From: an uncultured Clostridia bacterium
GTDB taxonomy: Bacteria; Bacillota; Clostridia; Oscillospirales; CAG-272
Assembly (NCBI GenBank): GCA_937914815.1
Contig: CALDMI010000360.1
Span: 1-5,234 of the forward strand
DNA: 5,234 bases
Direction: 5' to 3'
The notes under the pieces were generated by a model. It had not been told where the DNA came from. It ran no database searches and saw nothing but the letters and a program-made list of their open reading frames with translations. The translations under genes were made by a program, and so were the position numbers. Below, in pieces: positions 3,901-5,234 of the stretch; position 1 is the first letter of the stretch, and every line of letters begins with the position of its first letter.

Positions 3901-5234
3901 CATGTCTCGGAGGGCGAGGTAGCCGTATATCTCCGCTTCACCGTAACGAGCAAAAACTATAACACCCCGCAGGATATGACGGCGTATGTACGGATAATTC
4001 CGTGTCGCGTCGGCGTCGCGTGGGAGAACCTCACGTTCGTCTACGACGGCAGAGAGCACCTGCCGTCGGCATCGGCGGTCTGCCCCCTCCGCGTCACCGG
4101 CGTCGCGACAGACGCGGGAGACTATATAGCGACGGCTGCCCCGCTGACGGAGGACTATGTCCTTACAAACCCGACCGTCTCATTTACGGTCGAGCGCCGC
4201 GCGAACATGTGGACAGAACAGCCGCGCGTCCCGGATATATTCGACGGTGATACCCCTCTGTGGTCCGCAACGCCGGAGTACGGCGAGGCTGTCGTTTCAT
4301 TCTTCCTTGATGGGGAGTGCACCGCCCCGGCGGAGAGCTTCACCCCCGGGACATATTACGCGGTGTTCACCGTCCCGGAGAGCCGGAACTATAAGGCGCT
4401 CGTCTCCGCCCCGGTCCGTTTCCTTGTTGTGAGGATAATCCCGGTCGGGATAGAAGCGGAGTGCGAGGGTGAGGTAGTCGCGTTTTCCCCGGTCTCCGCC
4501 CTCCGTGCCGTCGTCCGCGTCATGTACAATAACGGAGATGCCCGCGTGGCGTCCTCTGACGAGTACACCGTCTCTTACCCCTCGGGAAATCTGCCGCATA
4601 CGTCGGATACCACCGTCACATTCACTCTCGGCGGTTTCTCCGTGACAAAGAATATAACCGTCGGGCGGGCTTCGCTTGACCTCTCGTCCGTTCGGTACAC
4701 CGGGCTCACCGTGACATACGACGGGGAGGAGCACACCCCGGGTATAACCTCGCTGCCCGAGGGGGTCACCGTCCTGCGTATCGACGGCGGCGCGCGGGTC
4801 GCCGCTGGGGTCTACTCGGTTTCCGTGACCCTCGGCTACGATATCGAAAACTATCTTGACCCCGGTGTCCTGCATCTCACAATGACAATAGAAAAAAAGA
4901 CGGTGGCTCTTCCGACACCGCCGGAATTTTCATACACGGGTAGGGCGTATATCCCAAAGTTTCCGGAGTCCGGGCTCTATGATATCACCCTGCCGGAGGT
5001 GCTGCACGCCGGGACATACCGCGCGAGGGCAACTCTCCGTGACAGGGATAACTACCGCTTTGCGGGTTCCGACGGCGGGGAGTGTGAGTTCACATTTACC
5101 GTCTCCCCGGCGTATATCCGCGTCGTCGTCGGGAATGTCACAAAATATATAGACGGCATAAAAGAAAGTTTCACCTATGTGAGCGCCGCTCCCATACCCG
5201 ATGAGGCGGGGCTCCGCCTGTATACGGACGGTGG
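856..5234 (+). CDS. Large secreted multi-domain repeat protein (Flg_new, Ig-like and YDG/MBG-type modules), C-terminus outside window
   Basis: Seen: 1459 uninterrupted codons from ATG 856 to the edge, with AAAAGGA 8 nt ahead of the start. Order by residue: signal peptide (1 to about 26); Ser/Ala/Thr linker (27-90); Gly/Ser-rich beta-solenoid (about 156-300); Flg_new/InlB-B-like repeat (353-420); Ig-like domain with YLWYRDG and DSGEY (421-513); YTG module (514-585); W-type Ig-like (586-666); Big_3-like (667-743); five YDG modules (744-1115); a second W-type (1116-1193); a second Big_3-like (1194-1269); then YDG, YTG and the start of an MBG-like module. Known: such modules build stalks of secreted or surface proteins in Firmicutes and Bacteroidetes. 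Inference: an adhesin-like or structural exoprotein. There is no catalytic signature, lipobox, LPxTG motif, S-layer domain or dockerin in the visible part, so anchoring and ligand are unknown. Ile is ATA in roughly 38 of 62 cases. The protein class is well supported; its exact function is not. Confidence 0.9.
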   Translation, partial: MKTTKTFLLFLWMLALTLLLALPAESAGDTGQATGVTYADDATIDASAAASAARSATPPRHSQTRGGGEYSSTLTPAVPIGGDTSVQSESAAYGYTLTLDGGVYTLTTDSGARAYSGSLDGVSDFLETRQKVSLLLDMEEATGTLRITTEVSLRGTCSFSDGGIVVSGGGRLLSSAEITFASGGIRIKEGTLTVTGGSLVSASSVIVSDYSSAVSVSVTGGEIAAQGREPAIKISLGTLSLSGGSVKCAYGYAVDNRGSLSLSGSPVIRGAASDIMTSGAVSLSGVAGRFSGTVRVICTMDFPLGSLTPVFYSADGEQAKNITLTDSRGASLRLTYFSSSRYTDERDFLAVYRPYTVTFYAPDGGKYSTAELLSGEIPALPEPQVRAGYSFFGWCTDTEGENLYTPEGVYENISLYAVYRLSAPTFLSQNIAFIFDGEWHTVSPVIFSHPLDGEGHYEYLWYRDGVATDITTLTLRIRGVHDSGEYSLSAIFFCGNERVTVTVPAVTVSVSPLAVEPPEIPSAIYTGLPLLPSVPSSVRYGYSFDPVIHAGEYPVILELTDRENTVWAGGDSAALSLTFRVLTADNLWTIPPEISDVYEGLSAAVRAVSRFGAPEWRYSMSPDGGYSPDFPTAPGTYYAVCTVPGTSDVRGITTAPMRFTVMRDGVLSLRIAVPPDRTEYSAYDVFNPAGLSVIALRESGRSSEIPLTELVFSYTGGAEYFLFGDKTVNVSYSGCTCSVPVTVRRAEYDMSGFLFSDTTLVYDGEWHTVTPTGLPSGLLYSTDVSGRDAGEYTVTLTFTSTDRNRCAPDSVSATLTISPRPLTVIWGECEFVYDGVPKLPGAYAIMPDGYRQTLAVTGARTNAGQGYVAAAQAPDGNHTLINPTATFSIVRARYDMSGVHWSAPEFVYDGQEHGVTLVSLPAGITVIGYSGSVATAAGEYTATATLGYDSENYYPPEVQPLAWQILRADYDLGGLIFTGGEFVYDGLTHLPTITGEIPAGHDGSVPEYTMTAGATHVSEGEVAVYLRFTVTSKNYNTPQDMTAYVRIIPCRVGVAWENLTFVYDGREHLPSASAVCPLRVTGVATDAGDYIATAAPLTEDYVLTNPTVSFTVERRANMWTEQPRVPDIFDGDTPLWSATPEYGEAVVSFFLDGECTAPAESFTPGTYYAVFTVPESRNYKALVSAPVRFLVVRIIPVGIEAECEGEVVAFSPVSALRAVVRVMYNNGDARVASSDEYTVSYPSGNLPHTSDTTVTFTLGGFSVTKNITVGRASLDLSSVRYTGLTVTYDGEEHTPGITSLPEGVTVLRIDGGARVAAGVYSVSVTLGYDIENYLDPGVLHLTMTIEKKTVALPTPPEFSYTGRAYIPKFPESGLYDITLPEVLHAGTYRARATLRDRDNYRFAGSDGGECEFTFTVSPAYIRVVVGNVTKYIDGIKESFTYVSAAPIPDEAGLRLYTDG
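1321..1755 (+). repeat. Gly/Ser-rich beta-solenoid region (about residues 156-300)
   Basis: Short strands ending in Gly-Gly or Ser-Gly turns recur: LTVTGGS, VSVTGGE, LSLSGGS, LSLSGSP, VSLSGVA. The turn glycines fall at about 196, 220, 243, 264 and 285, a spacing of 21-24 residues. This fits the rungs of a right-handed parallel beta-helix. Less regular copies occur near 168 and 183. In other proteins such folds bind or cleave polysaccharides or act as stalks; no catalytic residues are apparent here. Confidence 0.6.
1912..2115 (+). other. Flg_new / InlB B-repeat-like domain (residues 353-420)
   Basis: Residues RPYTVTFYAPDGGKY open the domain, RAGYSFFGWCTD forms the hallmark G-Y-x-F-x-G-W core (388-394), and ENISLYAVYR closes it. 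This matches the Listeria-Bacteroides repeat (Flg_new), a beta-grasp-like module of about 70 residues found in internalin B and many secreted repeat proteins. Only one copy is present. Confidence 0.85.
2116..2394 (+). other. Ig-like domain with a YDG-type first strand (residues 421-513)
   Basis: FDGEWHTVSP (435-444) nearly repeats YDGEWHTVTP (762-771) of the later array. The second half carries YLWYRDG (459-465) and the D-x-G-x-Y motif DSGEY (482-486) typical of I-set immunoglobulin domains. The cysteine usual after that tyrosine in I-set domains is replaced (SLSA), so there is no canonical intradomain disulfide. It ends in beta-rich VTVTVPAVTVSVS. Confidence 0.6.
2395..2610 (+). other. YTG-type module (residues 514-585)
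   Basis: The module has IYTGLPLLPSV (524-534), VIHAGEYPVILEL (547-559) and AALSLTFRVL at the end. It resembles the later YTG module at residues 1349-1420, which shares YTG, the VxHAGxY core and a glycine-rich loop before the last strand. It is likely a divergent member of the YDG/MBG group in which Thr replaces Asp. Confidence 0.6.
2611..4200 (+). repeat. Super-module 1: W-type Ig-like, Big_3-like and five YDG modules (residues 586-1115)
   Basis: The block opens with NLWTIPPEISD and PGTYYAVCTVP (residues 586-666). A Big_3-like domain follows (667-743, ending in SVPVTV). Five YDG modules then carry their core at 762-764, 833-835, 908-910, 984-986 and 1063-1065. The same domain order restarts at 1116 with NMWTEQP and PGTYYAVFTVP, offset by about 530 residues, so this is the first unit of a long duplication. 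Confidence 0.7.
3085..4200 (+). repeat. Array of five YDG modules (residues 744-1115)
   Basis: Core motifs are LVYDGEWHT, FVYDGVPK, FVYDGQEHG, FVYDGLTHL and FVYDGREHL, spaced 71, 75, 76 and 79 residues apart. Most modules continue with an A-G-x-Y strand and close with a strand like SFTVERR or TFSIVRA. Several start with A-x-YD-[ML]-[SG]-G (746, 892, 968). At DNA level TTCGTNTACGACGG recurs at 3346, 3571, 3799 and 4036. Known: these resemble the YDG and MBG module families of bacterial surface proteins. The modules are well diverged, so the array is not a recent tandem amplification. Confidence 0.8.
4201..5234 (+). repeat. Super-module 2: W-type Ig-like, Big_3-like, YDG, YTG and MBG-like modules (residues 1116 onward, cut by window)
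   Basis: The block repeats the order of super-module 1. The W-type Ig-like domain (1116-1193) has NMWTEQP, PGTYYAVFTVP and APVRFLVVR. The Big_3-like domain (1194-1269) ends in SVTKNITV. A YDG module follows with TYDGEEHTP (1287-1295), then a YTG module (FSYTGRAYIPK, 1358-1368). The window ends inside an MBG-like module that begins IRVVVGNVTKYIDG (1421-1434). Confidence 0.7.

Noticed and set aside
3253..4059. Long open frame (268 codons) on the minus strand inside the large gene
   Set aside because: It is antisense to a clearly coding repeat protein. Its composition (rich in Arg, Gly and Tyr-Arg pairs) is what the complement of GTATACGACGG-type codons gives, and it has no recognisable domain or supporting promoter.
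3085..4725. YDG repeat DNA as a hot spot for slippage or phase variation, or a CRISPR-like array
   Set aside because: Identity between copies is limited to about 14-15 bases at irregular intervals of over 200 bp in frame. There are no homopolymer tracts or short tandem units, and no spacer/repeat regularity.
382..5234. Thioredoxin and the large secreted protein as one operon
   Set aside because: A strong rho-independent terminator (716-755) and a near-consensus promoter (791-819) separate them.

Overview
The window looks like a bacterial chromosome segment from a GC-rich member of the Clostridia (Firmicutes), probably an uncultivated gut or anaerobic lineage. Three things point there: strong sigma-A type promoters, purine-rich Shine-Dalgarno sites, and a secreted protein built from Listeria-Bacteroides (Flg_new), bacterial Ig-like and YDG/MBG-type modules, which are common in such organisms. 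The lineage is an inference. Codon use is odd for GC-rich DNA: isoleucine is written mostly as ATA in all three genes.

Layout. Positions 1-170 (minus strand) hold the first 56 codons of an acyl-ACP thioesterase, which starts at a TTG and runs off the left edge. Positions 171-381 are a divergent intergenic region with one promoter per direction and several small dyads or repeats. Positions 382-693 (plus) encode a 103-residue cytoplasmic thioredoxin with the variant active site WCQPC, closed by a rho-independent terminator at 716-755. Positions 756-855 carry a near-consensus promoter whose -10 box and start region sit inside a 20-bp imperfect palindrome. From 856 to the right edge (plus) runs one uninterrupted reading frame of at least 1459 codons.

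The large frame encodes a secreted protein. In order it has a signal peptide, a low-complexity linker, a Gly/Ser-rich beta-solenoid, one Flg_new/InlB-B-like repeat, an Ig-like domain, and then a long chain of Ig-like and 'YDG' beta modules. The chain is repeated at two levels. Single YDG modules recur every 71-79 residues, and a larger block (W-type Ig-like, Big_3-like, YDG array) occurs twice about 530 residues apart. Its C-terminus and any cell-wall anchor lie outside the window.

The three genes look like three separate transcription units, each with its own promoter, and there is no evidence that they share a pathway. The thioesterase and thioredoxin are housekeeping genes. The large gene is an accessory, probably surface-exposed or secreted adhesin-like protein of unknown ligand. 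I see no tRNA, rRNA, CRISPR array, insertion sequence or phage feature. The points most worth checking are the two-level duplication, the operator-like palindrome on the large gene's promoter, the ATA preference and the WCQPC thioredoxin.
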